DNA of 64,000 bases, taken from contig JACVRA010000022.1 of the NCBI GenBank assembly GCA_019828545.1, forward strand, positions 248,001 through 312,000. The letters run 5' to 3'. A program made the position numbers and the translations under genes. Below the pieces are notes generated by a model that saw only the letters and a list, made by a program, of their open reading frames with translations, was not told the origin of the DNA and ran no database searches. The stretch is from Paracamarosporium sp. OC-R06-R3 (taxonomy: Eukaryota; Ascomycota; Dothideomycetes; Pleosporales; Didymosphaeriaceae). Position 1 is the first letter of the stretch. Each line of letters starts with the position of its first letter. This document shows positions 33,399 to 46,238 of the stretch, piece by piece.

Positions 33399-36300
33399 AT
33401 GCTGTACTCTGAGGCTGCTCGCCAGCGCGATCTCCAGCGGTGCCTACCCTCCGACGCTGCTCAGTGTACCCCGCCGGCCGTTCCCCCGCTAACGTCGCCA
33501 GATACTATCAACCATGGGTCGACGCCGCCCAGGACCTCGCAGAGGACTCGGACGGGGAGTCCAAGGAGCTCGTGTACAGAGGATACCGCGCAAAGAGCTC
33601 CTTCGACAAGACCCTGACTGCCTTTGCCCAGCTCATCGTCCTTCGTCTCAATGTCAAGCGCGCAATGGTGTCTCTGATCGACTCGACCCGGCAGTACATC
33701 CTCGCCGAAGCGACAAGGAGCCTCTCGCTCTCCACCCAGAGCACTGATGCGAGCGACGAGCTATGGCTGGGCCACGCCATCATCGCGCGATACGAGGCCG
33801 TATGCCACCATACCTTCGGCTCCAAACACAGTGCAATGGATAGCAATGGCGAAACCTACACTACCAACGCCTTGGTCATGCCGGATTGCCGCCTTGATCC
33901 TCGCGTTTCCGACAAGGACTATGTAACTAGCGAGCCTGGCGTCCGGTTCTATGCTGGTGTGCCCATCACCACCAAAAACGGCTATCGCATAGGCGTCTTC
34001 GCTGTGTCCGACGATAAGCCGCGCGATGGCATGAATGCTGAAGAGGTCAGATTCATGGAGGATATCTCGGCAGCAGTCATGGAGCATTTGGAGCTCGCCA
34101 AGGAGAGCGACGACCGTAGTAAAGGAGAACGGATGGTCCGAGGCCTCACTGATTTCATCGAGCGCTCGTCCGCTGAAACTACGCGGGGCAGCTCCTCTAT
34201 GCGGCAGACTACGTTGGAGAAACAGACCGAAAATGCTCGTCTTGAAGCCATTGCCGACGAGGGTCCATTGGATGACACAATGCCTGTAAATAGGGCAGCC
34301 CAACCCCAATCCCAACGCAAACCTCAACATGAGCATGGTGAGTCGCATTCAGCTGCATCCGCTTTCACTCAATTCCCAGTCATCAACCCGTTTGCCGTGA
34401 GCGCAACTGAATAGGGAATAAATCTGTTAATGTTGCTTTCTAGAGGACGATAAGTCTCGAATCTTCCAACGAGCTGCACGTATCATACGCCAATCTACTC
34501 GTGCCGACGGCGTCGTCTTTTTTGATACGTCACAAGCCCAAGGTGGCGTTCCCTTACTGCACGATCCCACTCCAACTACTAGTAGCGACGACGACTCCTC
34601 GACCACTGCCGGCTCTGCCACTGCATACAAAAAGAAGCGGAAGGCGAGAGGCTATGTGGCTACGAGATCAAACGGCAACCCAGACGGCTCTGAAGACAAC
34701 CCCGAAGCCGTACCTGGCGATAGTCATCCATGCCCAGTCGTCGGCCTGTCTCTTCGCTCTGCTGAACTCGGCGTGACCGAAAACGACTTCTCCTTCACCG
34801 AAGCAAACATGGAGCGCTACATTGCTCGCTATCCTCAAGGCAAATTCTTCAATTTCGACGAAGAAGGTATTGGCATCAATTCTAGCGACGAAAGGTCCGA
34901 GAAATCTGAAGCCGAGCAATCAGATAGGATGGTCGAATCAACCAACACCATCCGGAAAATGCGAACTAGAAAAGATCGCTTTATTCCTATTGAGCTGCTT
35001 AGAGTCCTTCCAAGTGTCAGGAGTCTGATATTCTTACCATTGTGGGATCCAACGTCAGAGCGCTGGACCGCGGGAGGCTTCATTTGGACCACGGCCACTG
35101 GGAGGTTAATGAATGCCGAAAGTGAATTGCCGTATCTGAAAGCTTTCGGGAACACTATTACGAGTGAAGTCGCGCGCTGGAATGCTCAAAGATCTGATCG
35201 AGCCAAGACGACCTTTATTGCTTCAATATCGCACGAACTACGGTCGCCGCTCCATGGTATCTTGGGATCAGTGGAATTTTTGCGCGACAGCGTATCGTCT
35301 CCCTATCAGCAATCGCTTGTCAGCTCTATCGAAACCTGTGGAAGGACGCTCCTTGATACCATCGATCATGTCCTAGATTACGCCAAGATAAACAAGCTGA
35401 GGAGTGCGAGTGCAAGGCGGAAGCAGCGCGGCGGAAAACGTAGCAGAGGTCCGGCCGAGAATTCGATCCTTGGAGTAACGACCGTATTCAATCTGTCTCA
35501 GCTCGTCGAGGAGGTGTGTGACACAGTCTGTGCTGGCCATGCTTTCAGAAAGTCACACGATATACATCATTCCACCTTCCATGACCAAGGAATCCGCTCG
35601 AGGGCAAACAGCAATTCTAGTGCACAAGCTGGAGATGCGAGATATTCAGGTGTACGTACCAAAGATCGTGTTATTGTGACGCTATCAGTAGCACCGTTCG
35701 TGCAATGGATAGTCAAATCACAACCGGGAGCGCTGCGCAGAGTTATCATGAACTTACTAGGCAATGCCTTGAAATACACCGATGCTGGCTTTATCTCTGT
35801 TTCGCTCGACCAGGATAGAGAAAAGAGTAACTCGGAGTTTGTCGAGTTCATGATTATTGTTGAAGACTCCGGGAAAGGAATGTCTTCCGAGTTCCAGAAT
35901 ACAAGATTGTTCGCCGCTTTCAGCCAGGAGGATCCCTTCTCCAACGGCACTGGTCTCGGTCTCAGCATCGTTAAACAGATCGTGGAGTCCCTTAGAGGCG
36001 AGATCAATGTTGAAAGTACGCTCAACGTCGGCACCAAGATTTCCATCAGTATGAAACTCCCAGCAGGAAAAGTTGAGGATGCGCGAACGCACCAGACGCT
36101 CCTTGAGAAACCGAAAGAATTGGAGGGCAAGTCTGCAAGCATGATATTTCCGGACATTAGCTTAGGAGGTGCTGGAGAAAAACTGCGTCAGAGCATGGTT
36201 AAGTCATGTCAGAACGTGAATATCAATGCTTATGAAACTTTTGACTCCGAGCTACAACCAGACTTTCTAGTAACCGAACCCGATACTTTGATGGACATGC

Positions 36301-37260
36301 TGAGAAAGGCAAAATCAAAACACGCCAGGACGCCTCCGCTTGTTGTTGTCTGTATCTGCACGGACGCGACGGAGAAGGCTTTCACAGAGGTAAGTGAGCT
36401 TGCATGTGATCATTATGCCGTTTCCTAAAGAAAAAAAAAATAACTGTGCTTGCAATCGAATCAAAGTACAAGCTAACGATATTGTGCGCCGATAGAATCG
36501 TCTTCGAGAAGATTTTCCTTACCAAGGGTGGATCATCGAGGTTGTTGCACAACCATGCGGCCCACGAAGGCTTATAAGAATGCTCCTGGACGGCCTGGGG
36601 CGCACTTCTCAACCTGTCGAGCATCTCGATGTCCGTACACACCATGATGAATCCTTCTTGGTAAATCAAGCTCCACCTGTCCCACCAATGTTAGCCGTGC
36701 ATCGCAGTGTCAGCGATCTCGTTCGTGGCAACAACCAAGTCCCCTTCGCAATTTCCGGGGCCCATTCCCCACTCATTGCCGCAAGCATGCCCACCGGGGG
36801 CGAAGAACCCTCAACACACGGACAGTTAGCAGACACACCTGCCAGCGAAGGTCCAAGCGAATATTTCACTCCACGCGTCCTCCTCGTAGACGACAACGCC
36901 ATCAACCTCAAGCTCCTCGTCGTCTTTGCACGGCGCCAAAGCCTTCTTTACGCAGAAGCCGTGAACGGGCTCCAAGCCCTTGAGAAGTTCAAAAAAGAAG
37001 CCCTCGCCACTACCCCACCATCCAAGCCTTTCGACTTCATACTCATGGATCTGAGTATGCCGGTTATGGGTGGCTTGGAATCAACGAGGTTGATTAGGCA
37101 ATTCGAGGAGGAGCATAAATTGCCGACCTCCACGATTGTGGCACTTACGGGGCTGGCGAGCGCACAGGATCAACAGGATGCGATAGATGCGGGCATCGAT
37201 CTGTATCTAGTCAAGCCTGTCAAATTCGGGGATATCAAACGCATTTTTGGCACGAGGTGA
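33399..37260 (+). CDS. Hybrid histidine kinase with GAF-like sensor and receiver domain
   Basis: Cytosolic two-component sensor of 1195 residues that should autophosphorylate and pass phosphate to its own receiver and then to a Ypd1-type transmitter. Exons are 33399-33439, 33502-34337, 34444-36389 and 36496-37260. Intron 1 (62 nt, CTAAC branch) joins SEAARQRDLQR to YYQPWVDAAQD; introns 2 and 3 have GTGAGT and GTAAGT donors. Residues about 40-230 form a GAF-like domain (KTLTAFAQLIVLRLNVKRAM, VRFYAGVPITTKNGYRIGVF). A second, more divergent sensor stretch lies around 310-520. The H-box FIASISHELRSPLHG carries phospho-acceptor His556. N-box RRVIMNLLGNALKYTD, G1 EDSGKGM and G2 GTGLGLSIVKQI follow. 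The receiver starts VLLVDDNAINLKLL with phospho-acceptor Asp1126 in FILMDLSMPVMGG and Lys in YLVKPVKF. No membrane segments were seen. Confidence 0.93.
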
Positions 37261-38087
37261 GCGTCCAAACGAGCTTGCCAAGAAAGAGTAGGGTCGAGTG
37301 TGGGGGCGGTCTGTAAGCATATGCGTGGAGTTTAATATGGGCGTTCGTTGGCATTGTTTGACCATGTAACAGGTCGGGGGAATCATGGTGGGCATCGTAC
37401 AATCTGTCGGCTCGGGATATCATAATTGGTGGTCATATACTACCCGACAGCTTTCACATAGCTGCTCGAATGTAACATTCAACGCATTCCCGTCATCTGT
37501 TCGATCATGGTGTTTCTGGTTCTTGTGTTGTTTGCGAACGTAGTGACGCGCTACCAGCGCGCTTCTTTCGTGTACATGTATGGCTTCTTCCTGTCAGTCC
37601 TGGAAATGTCTCCAGGATTTTGCTGGCACACTAGAACTCTGGATCACAAGCAGATGGCTGGGACATTATTATATTGACGTATCACAGCAGTCTATGAGAT
37701 CCATATGACTGGCAGGATCTACTTCTGCGAGACAGTCATGCGTCTTCGGCACAAGGGACGTCCTGCTCATGTATCCGATGCAGCATGCTCCCTTCCATTG
37801 ACCGCACAGTTCTTTCTAGAGACTTGCTATCTCTATGACCAACTTGGTGCACTTCATTCAATCGCTTAAACGTTGCTTCTTCAGAGCTTTGTTAGATCTC
37901 CGAGCGGTCGATGCCACAATGCAAGAGTTTGAAGGATGCTTTGATGCTTGAAGATGGTAGTAAAAAGTCTTACATTCGTATATATAACCAACATACTAGC
38001 CGCCCAACGCCAAACAGTCATGGACTCTAAGCTCTAAATGCAATATACACAGCTCTCGACGATATCCGGATAAGAGATATCATGAGT
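37261..38087. other. Convergent intergenic region
   Basis: About 830 bases between two convergent genes. It is 3'-UTR and spacer sequence without ORFs of note, repeats or RNA genes that I can support. Confidence 0.4.
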
Positions 38088-39234
38088 CTACTTGAGCAGG
38101 GCCGGTCTGCTCTGCTGAGCCTTCTCCGCGGCAATATTCGCAAGCTTCTGGAGCTTCTCGGCACGCACTTGGCGGAGATATCTAAAGAGGAGAATGAAGG
38201 AAAGCTCGATGCGCTCTTTCGTCATCATGAGGAAGCCCTGGACGAGCAGGCCTTTCAAGATCTGAGGGCCGATACCCTTGAAAAGTCCGAGAAAACCTTC
38301 GTGTTCTACAATGTATTGCATGACCTCGATGAAGCTCTTGAAGGGCTTGCCGTTCCTTGCTGGTGGGGGTTTCGATTGCAGACCAACTTTGGCGACGATA
38401 AGAGGCTGTGTAGCAATGGTGGCGAGTGCCTTTGACATAGCGCCGAGGACTTGAGCATCGAATTAGCAACTGTTCTCCAACTTGTGGCTGTGTCTGTACA
38501 TACCAAAAGCTTCCCACGGCTTGAGTGCAGTCCTACCCGGGAACAAGGTCTCCTTCAGTCTTTGATAGGCACCGTATGTGATGGCAGGATTCACTACAAG
38601 CACTAAGCTTGCCTTCAATCCTCTCCAGAGACCAGTCCAACCGTCCTCGCTGTCAATGACTTCCTTGCCTGTCGCGAGGAGGCCCTTCCGCTCTAGCTTG
38701 TGTGTCGTCTGTTGTCGCGTCGTGACAACAGCTACTGGGATAGTGAAGAGCTGGGCGACGGCTCCAGCTACGGCTCCAAGCGATAGTTCGGCAGCTGTTC
38801 CTGGAGCGCTCGAGTATTGCAGGTAAAAACTGCGAACAATGGTATACCAGTAAAAGTAGGCAAAGTTGGTAGAACCAACGCCAATTAGAGAGCCTGGCAT
38901 GCCAGCGTACAATCCTGAGACTCCTTCTGCCTTGATGATCTTTGTTATCGCATCCATTGTGGAGGTATAGTGCTCGTCATCGGCGGAATTGGCAACGGCT
39001 TGGGCGTAGGAGGGCGCGCGCTTGACCTGGACCTGTAGCTTTGTCTTGACGCTGCGCTGAACATCAGCATGTGTTCATAGTGGTGCAGCCGCTCAGAGGG
39101 TATCCGCGTCCAGGATCAGAAGCCACTCACATGTCCAGTGGATATACCAGGGCGTTCGCAAGCACCGCACCCGCGGAACCAGCCACGGCGTTCCCCCATG
39201 GCGGCAACTTCTCCAGCTTGGATGCGCCGGCCAT
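38088..39234 (-). CDS. Peroxisomal adenine nucleotide carrier (PMP47/ANT1-like)
   Basis: Mitochondrial-carrier-family protein of 337 residues of the peroxisomal PMP47/ANT1 type, expected to exchange ATP for AMP across the peroxisomal membrane to feed fatty-acid activation. Exons are 39234-39131, 39051-38504 and 38449-38088. The introns (79 and 54 nt) start GTGAGT and GTATGT, and the second has a CTAAT branch site. The three carrier repeats show ALVYPLDIVKTKLQVQVK, IPVAVVTTRQQT and ATQPLIVAKVGLQS; the last two diverge from PxDxxK/R, as they do in fungal PMP47. GSTNFAYFYWYTIVRS and NPAITYGAYQRLKETLFPG are also characteristic. The C-terminus is basic and helical and could carry a peroxisomal targeting signal. 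It is divergent from PalB. Confidence 0.9.
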
Positions 39235-39908
39235 TGTAATGCTGTCGACCGCGAGAGACGCAAGAGCGGAGTGACGACGTTGAACGGCGATTTAGCGGCG
39301 GCAGTTGGTGCGACCGGGGTTGTGGGGTACTTGATATATTATGGCGACCTCGTTATCTCATGGCCACAACAACGGGTGCTGAGGACTCGGACACACGGAG
39401 CAGAGAGCAGGAGCAGAAGAATGCGGGGAATGCGAGTTTGACGCTCTAGTATAGACGCGTCCCCAAGCCGGTGTGCAGGAGCTCTTTTCCATGGCTGACG
39501 AGATCCGAGATGGGCCGAGGTTCATGAAAGACCGTGGCACCGTGGTCAAGATGACATGGGCCGGCCCGTGCGCTTGTGCATATCGCCTGGTCCAGCTGCT
39601 GTATTCCATTGACCGTTGATGGCTGGACTTCCTGATGAACGTTTCGTAACCCGTCTGGACTGGTTCCGACGTAAATGTAGACTTTCGTCATACCTGGCAC
39701 TATTTAGAGAGGCACGTGCCCCGCGACTGCTACGCTTGGCGTGTTGAGCCACAACAACACCCAAACGATCCAACCCTGCAACAACTACAACTTTCGTCTG
39801 GAAGAGCGCCAACTGCGTTCTTATGCACCGCGAAACTTCATAGCATCTCGACAGACGACTTGGTGGGAGCGTTAAGGGTTCTGCTCACATTCCTTCCCAC
39901 CCAGGGCA
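39235..39908. promoter_or_regulatory. Shared upstream region of the peroxisomal carrier and PalB
   Basis: 674 bases between divergent starts; the ORFs present are short and not family-like. No PacC-type site was claimed because I could not check occurrences systematically. Confidence 0.35.
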
Positions 39909-42900
39909 ATGGCGGACCAAGCGACCCGGTTAGAGGCTTTGAAAGCTGCCGCCAGTGTATGTGACACTAACATGGCAGCTTAAGATAACATTGAGATTTA
40001 AGAGCAGCTCGAACTTACTTTTCATACAGAACCATGAGTCGCAGCTCCACACTGCAGCGACCAAGGATGAAGCTCTCAAGCATGCGCTTGCTGCGGCAGA
40101 AAAGCTCATGATGGCCGTGAAGTTGACGACAGACCCGAGCGAAAGAAAACTGCTCAACAATCGATTCAATGCCGTTGCCGATGTTGCACGAAGCGTGAAG
40201 AGTAATAGCTGGACTCCACCAAAGCCAGTAGTTGCAAACCAATCACAACAGCAGGAACTGACATCACGGCCAAAGTCCAAGGCTGACGGAATCGGCGAAT
40301 GGGTTGCAGACGTTGCACAATCTGTAAACTACATTCCGAGCGGTTTCGCTTCTCAGTCAGCCAGTTCAACACGAGATACGTCCTCCGGGATCAGAGCCTC
40401 ACCCGCACATGTCCTAGCTCCTAGACAATCACTGACAACACCTCCTCCTGCAGCAGTATCTGACCATGACAAAACCAAATACGAGAACCCTCGCGTGGAT
40501 CATAGTCAAGGCGCCTTTCAGTCACAATTGGATTCAGCTACACAGCAGGACTTGACAGCTCGGCCCGAACAAGTCATACAAAAGGAACTACCACTGACAG
40601 ACTCCAGGAGCTCAGTGTCTCATATACGTAAGCTTCGCGAGCCAATCTCTTCTCGAAAACGGACAACTAAAGAAGAAATAATTCTTCTCAAGGCTTCCCT
40701 TGTTAACGGGGTGAAGTGTCCGCCGTGGGACAAGATCCCTTCTGCGAACGAGTTTGTCCTCGACGCTTCTGGTGTTTTTTGGTATGTACATCTTCTCGTT
40801 TCTTCACACAATCATATTTAACGTTTTATTCCTAGTCGAAAAATGATATTAGTTCAAAAAACAATGCTGACGAGACAGCCAACCCCGCGACCTAAGCTTA
40901 TCCCCTCAGCAGCAACAATATTTCAAGGCTTGGGCCCCTGCAAAAGATGCAATTCCGCGAAGCTCAGCAAATTCCAGTGACGGGCCTGTGATGTCCTCTC
41001 TTCGCCCCATCGATTTGGTCCAAGATGCGGCGACAGATTGCTCAGTCGTTGCCAGCCTCTGCGCCGGTATTGCTCGAGCGGAGCGCGGATATGACAAGGT
41101 ATGAGAATCACATGCTCTCTATACATGGTTGCTTACCCAAGAAGATTCTTTCTACGAAACTTTTTCCGTTCGACCGAAACCTAGGAAGGCCGGTCTTATC
41201 CTCCAATGGCAAATATATCGTCCGACTGAATTTCAATGGCTGTTGGAGGAGAGTGACAATTGACGACTGTCTTCCAACATCCAACACACGCGCACTTCAT
41301 GTTGTGGATCGGCGACAACCAGCGCTTCTGTGGCCCGCCCTCCTCGAGAAGGCGTACCTGACTGTTCGCGGTGGGTATGATTTCCCTGGTAGCAACTCTT
41401 GTAGTGACTTGTGGACATTAACTGGTTGGATCCCTGAGCAAATCCATCTGCAGGAGTAAGTTCATGTTGCCTTCGTCCCTACTTACTAGCTAATTATCCT
41501 AGAACCGACATCGTACCCGATCAGCTTTGGGGACGGTTGCACAAAGCGTTCGCATTTGGAGATGTTCTTGCCACTCTCGGCACTGGACAAATGTCCGCTA
41601 GACAAGAGCGCGAGCTGGGGCTAGAAGGCCAGCATAGCTATGTCGTGCTAGATCTAAAAGAGACGGACAACGATCGGTTCCTTCTTGTGAAGAACCCTTG
41701 GGTTGAGGGTAGAGGCTGGCTCGGTCCACGCCCTGCAGTGGAAACGTTATACGCATCATCTGCTATAAGCGATAGCTCGAAGGACGGCCTAGCAACGTAC
41801 CATCGGGACACCATACCCACCGAAGATCGACCGAATCCTACCACGTTCTGGATTGGTTTGGAACAGGTGATCAGGCACTTCGAGAGTCTGTATCTGAACT
41901 GGAACCCTGGTCTATTCCGTTACCGGCAAGACATTCATTTTGACTGGACAGTGGATGGGTCTTCTGAAGAGGAGAACCGATGCATCGTAACTCACCCGCA
42001 GTTCCTGTTCTACTCTGAAAACGCAAGTCCTGTGTGGTTTCTGCTGAGTCGTCACTTCCGAGCGACGTCTGGTGACACCAAAGAGGAGTCAGATGCCTTC
42101 AACGACGGAAGTATACGACCAAATACTCTGATAGATACGTCCGACGACATACCCAAAGGATACATGAGCATTTTCGTATGTCCGGGCAACGGAAATCGTC
42201 TCTACATCAAAGACACATGTCTCGAGCGCAGCGACTATGTTACAACGCCCCAGTGTCTCTTACGTTGGGACACGGATGCCAAGTCCACCTACACGGTCGT
42301 GTTAGATCAGGATGAGCTGCCTGCATCAGCTTACACGTTCTCACTGTCGGCGTTTTCCAACTCCAAAATTGAGCTGGAGCCTGCGATACCAGAATACCCT
42401 TTACAGAAGGTTGTGACTGGCGAATGGACGAAGCAAACAGCTGGCGGAGGCACAGGCTCTAGCCAGTATTTCCAAAACCCACAATACGCCCTCGAGGTTA
42501 AGCAGCGAGGACGTATAGCTATACTTCTCACCAGCACAAACCGAAAAAACGCACTACATGTGAAGCTTACCTTGGGACATGGTAAAAGAATATATCGACT
42601 TAACAGCCGAGACGTGCTCGCCGATTCGGGCGACCACCGCGCACGATGTGTCTTCGCTCAGTCCGATGATCTTGAACCCGGCATGTACACCATTGTTTGT
42701 TCTCTTTTTGAAGCCGGCCAAACCGGTGACTACACTTTGCGGGTGGACAGCACTGAAGAGGTCACACTAAAACAGATCCCACGAGACGGCGCGGGTCTTG
42801 TGTCGAAACAGCTTGCGCCTGTGTGTTTTAGGCCAGAAGTCAACGAGATTGTGGCTCCGATGGTGGTTAACCGCCTAGCAGCATACACTATCGTTGTTCG

Positions 42901-43219
42901 GTTTTTGAAAGCGACTACTTCACGTTCTACGGGCGTACTGCCCACTACCCGGAGCCCGTTACGATTTAGCGTGGAATACGGAAGGGGTCCGGAGCGGCAG
43001 TTCCTCATCAGCAGCGAGCGTGGGCAGTATTCAGATGCGGCTATACTCCGCACAGAAGCTGTCAACATTGACCCCCAACTGTACCCAGGGGGCAATCTGT
43101 CATTGGTCATGGATCGACTGTCAGGCCCTGGGGGTCCTGTCGAGGAGTGGTATGAAGTAGAGGTGTACACCGACGTTCCCAATGCTTACGATATTGGCGT
43201 ATGGCGGGATAAGCAGTAG
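39909..43219 (+). CDS. palB: Calpain-like cysteine protease PalB/Rim13 of the ambient-pH pathway
   Basis: Cysteine protease of about 1016 residues that carries out the signalling cleavage of the PacC/Rim101 transcription factor at ESCRT-III sites under alkaline pH. Exons are 39909-39956, 40030-40781, 40879-41098, 41142-41455 and 41503-43219. Exon 1 codes only MADQATRLEALKAAAS; its join to NHESQLHTAATKDEALKHAL completes an N-terminal MIT helix bundle that binds ESCRT-III. The catalytic core has DLVQDAATDCSVVASLCAG with Cys321, then FNGCWRRVTIDDCLP, GGYDFPGSNSCSDLWTLTGW, and EGQHSYVVLDLKE with His489 followed by LVKNPW with Asn509. Two calpain C2-like beta domains fill the C-terminal half (FDWTVDGSS, HFRATSGD, NPQYALEVKQRGRIAILLT). 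The exon 4 acceptor is ambiguous by 3 nt (41142 or 41145). Convergent genes are absent on the right; OSBP follows in the same direction. Confidence 0.94.
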
Positions 43220-43931
43220 TGCATGGGCAGCGATATTGAAGCATTGACGGCGTTGTAGGTGGATAGATTTTCACGTTGGCGTTGGCGTTGGCGTTGGCGC
43301 GAGACATGTTACGTTTTTAGCAGGTCTTCCGGCCCGTGTACGAACATCAGCAAGACTGCCAGCATGACTGCTCCAGTCACATGGAGTTGTCATGAAAGAG
43401 TATCTGTACATGGTCGCACTGATTTGGGCATGTGAAGGATGATGAAGATGTGTAGGTCAAGGTGCATGGTGGCAGACCCCGTGCTACGCGCCCGCGGCAC
43501 CGGGTGCAAATGAAAAGGGCCCTGACGATTCGTGGTTCAAATGATTGGTTAGAGTTTCACCGCCCTCATGCATCCTTGCAGTGTTTAAAGACGTGCATAT
43601 CGAGATAGCTACGATAACTGCGCTCTGCTGCTCCTCCATATCCCGAGTTTTCTTGTTCTCAACTCTCAGAGTGCCCTCACCGTCGTCGCGGAGCAGCTCC
43701 CGCACCCCGTACCCCGCCATCGATAAGGGAACGCTTACCGGCCCCGATTGCGTCAGAGCTTTTGCGCCACACTTGGCACCGCCTCGGACACGAACAGCAG
43801 AGTAGCTTGGACCGCATCGACACCAGCTCCAGCAAACCCGCCTACACGCCTAGATCACGCTATCACCGCACCGTACACGCGAGCGGACGGCCTCTCTCTA
43901 CACACCAACAGGCGCAAAGCCCCCCGGAAGC
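43220..43931. other. Intergenic, PalB 3' end and OSBP promoter
   Basis: 712 bases. It contains a four-unit GTTGGC microsatellite at 43275-43298 and a C-rich leader before the OSBP start. The ORFs seen here overlap in several frames and have no family character. Confidence 0.4.
43275..43298. repeat. GTTGGC hexanucleotide microsatellite, four copies
   Basis: Four perfect tandem copies of GTTGGC, 55 bases after the PalB stop codon, in the probable 3' UTR. Confidence 0.85.
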
Positions 43932-45704
43932 ATGGCGGAATCTTCCGCAAACTCACTCGCCCCGAACTCGGCTGCCACCTCGAACGACCCCTCGAGGGCT
44001 TCCACGCCCGCAAACGCGCCCGTCGAGAAGGCCCCGGATGAGGGCAGCAAACTCAAGACCTTCCTAGGAGTGTTGAGAAGGTATGCCATACTGTCACCCC
44101 TGTTTGGTGTCTTAAGGGCATGTCGTTTGGAAGCGCGTCATTGACCAGATTGCGGCAGGTTTATCGGCGTGTCGGATCTCGCTGCGGTGCGATTTTCTCT
44201 CCCAGCGCAACTTCTAGAGCCCACACCGAACTTGGGTATGTCCGAATCCGGGAATCGAGGCGTGCATACATGAAGCAAAGACCGTTTGTTGGGTTTGTTC
44301 TGACGAGGCACAGAGTACTGGAACTATCTCGACAGACCGGAAACGTTTATAAGGTGCGCATACTGGAGATTGTTGGGATGGCGAGGCTGGTGCTAATGAG
44401 CGCAGCATTGGGGATTCAGACGAACCACTGGGGCGTATGTTGGGAACGCTACGCTTTTGGTTTACAAAAGATCTGGTATGTTGGAAAGCAGGAAATATCA
44501 CGTCCAACACTAATTTGGGTAGAAATATGTTAAGGGCAAGCCATGCAAGCCCTACAACTCCACACTTGGCGAGTTCTTCAGGGTGAGCGACAGCCTTGCT
44601 TACTGTGGCACCAACACTGCTTACTTGTGTAGTGTACATGGGAAGTGGAAGATACGCAACCGCAACTCAAGCACTCCCACAACGCGACGCCCTCTAGCAG
44701 CGCCAGCAGCGTCGCCGGTGACAAGCGGGTGAAGCTTTCTTACCTCACCGAACAGACCTCCCACCACCCTCCTGTTTCCGCTTTCTACATTGACTGCCCT
44801 GAAAAGGGTATTTCCGCACGAGGTTTTGACCAACTCAGCGCCAAGTTTACAGGCACTAACATTCGCGTCGTTGCTGGTGCACATAATCTGGGCATCTTCA
44901 TTACGCTACAGAACCGGGATAACGAGGAATATCAGCTGACACATCCGGCCGCATACTTGGGCGGTCTGCTCAGGGGTACGTTGCTATCGTCTAAGTGCCT
45001 ACCATATTGCTAACAAGCTCAGGCTCTCTTAGTGTTTCAGTCGCCGACTCCTGTTTCGTTACTTGCGCGAAGTCGAAGATCAAGGTCATACTAGAGTACC
45101 TAGAGGAAGGATGGCTCGGGCGATCGCAGAATAAAGTCGTCGGTGTCATCTTCAAGTACGACCCGAACAACGACAATAAGACGAAGATCAAGGACGTATC
45201 GGATAAAGATGTACTTGGAAGGATAGAAGGCAGCTGGCAGTCTAAGGTGTACTACACGCTTGGTAGTCAGCCTTTTGCAAAGACTCTCGTATGTTGTCTC
45301 TTCTGCGTAGGCTGCATTGGATGCATTGCTGACCCATCATCCAGGAGAAAGATAGGAACCTCCTCATCGACCTCGATCCTCTCTTCATTGTCCCCAAGAA
45401 CATCCCACCTATCGAAGAGCAGCTTCCTAACGAATCACGCAAGTTCTGGGAAGGTGTTACCAATGCTATTGTCAACAAGCAGTATTCACTTGCTACAACG
45501 CTCAAGCAAGAGATCGAGGACAAGCAAAGGAAGAAGGCAGCCGAACGAAAAGAAACTGGCAAGGATTGGCAGCCGCGCTTCTTTACTGGTGCCGTTACAC
45601 CAATTGGCAGGCCGGACCTCACCAAGGACGGCGAGGAAGCGCTCAAGCGCTTGCACGAGGACCAATATGCGCTCGAGCCGAACAAGGAATATGCTGCGTT
45701 TTAG
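43932..45704 (+). CDS. Oxysterol-binding protein of the Kes1/Osh4 type
   Basis: Soluble lipid-transfer protein of 454 residues, expected to exchange sterol for PI4P between ER and Golgi or plasma membrane. Eight exons: 43932-44080, 44159-44235, 44314-44353, 44406-44475, 44523-44582, 44633-44975, 45023-45288 and 45345-45704. All junctions are in phase and restore the family sequence (VLRRFIGVSDLAAVRF, NLEYWNYLDRPETFISIGDS, FWFTKDLKYVKGKPCKPYNS, LGEFFRCTWEVED, GGLLRGSLSVSV, AKTLEKDRNLLIDL). The OSBP signature EQTSHHPPVSAFY is intact. KPYNSTLGEFF supplies PI4P contacts. The C-terminus has the usual EEQLPNESRKFWEGV and DWQPRFFTGA. No PH domain or ankyrin repeats are present, so this is a short-form ORP. 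A Ser/Thr/Pro-rich 35-residue N-terminus precedes the lid. Confidence 0.95.
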
Positions 45705-46238
45705 AATGATCGGAGATCATGTGTGGATAACGGGCGAATACAGAACTTAGCATGTATGGAGTCTGGCTTGGCGGTACAAGATAATCACATTCGCTATGTG
45801 AGTGGGTAACCTGGATTGAGCACCTTTGAAACGTTGCATTCATCGTACGGCGTTGGTCTGAAATTTTGTTGGGCCGAGAAGAGGATATATAAGCGGACTG
45901 CATTCATTAGAGATTTGTAGTTCGTGCTTGGTTATGCTGCATTTCTGTTGAAACTGCGCTATCCAATATAGATGAGATTGAACCCGTCAGTTACTGGACA
46001 TGATCGCGGTGATGTTTTTGGGATCCTTCATACACTACACTTTCGACCCTTACGGCGCAGATGAGGTTAAAGCATCACGTGATACCGCGTACTCCCGCTC
46101 CGTACTCGCGCCAGTCGAACACGTCCACTGGCATGCGAACCGACACTTCGATTCCCGCCTTAATGGCCTCTCCATATCCGCTGCAACGGCCTGGACCCTT
46201 TGTATGCGCGTCACCTTCTTCTGCTACACGACCATGTT
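45705..46238. other. Intergenic, OSBP 3' end and AIM9-like promoter
   Basis: 534 bases. A frame at 46000-46260 starts with a hydrophobic stretch but overlaps the next gene out of frame and has no relatives that I know. No RNA gene was found; a B-box-like GGTTCAAT on the minus strand near 45970 lacks the rest of a tRNA. Confidence 0.4.

Noticed and set aside
45955..45985. B-box-like GGTTCAAT on the minus strand, possible tRNA
   Set aside because: No A box, acceptor stem or anticodon arm can be folded around it.
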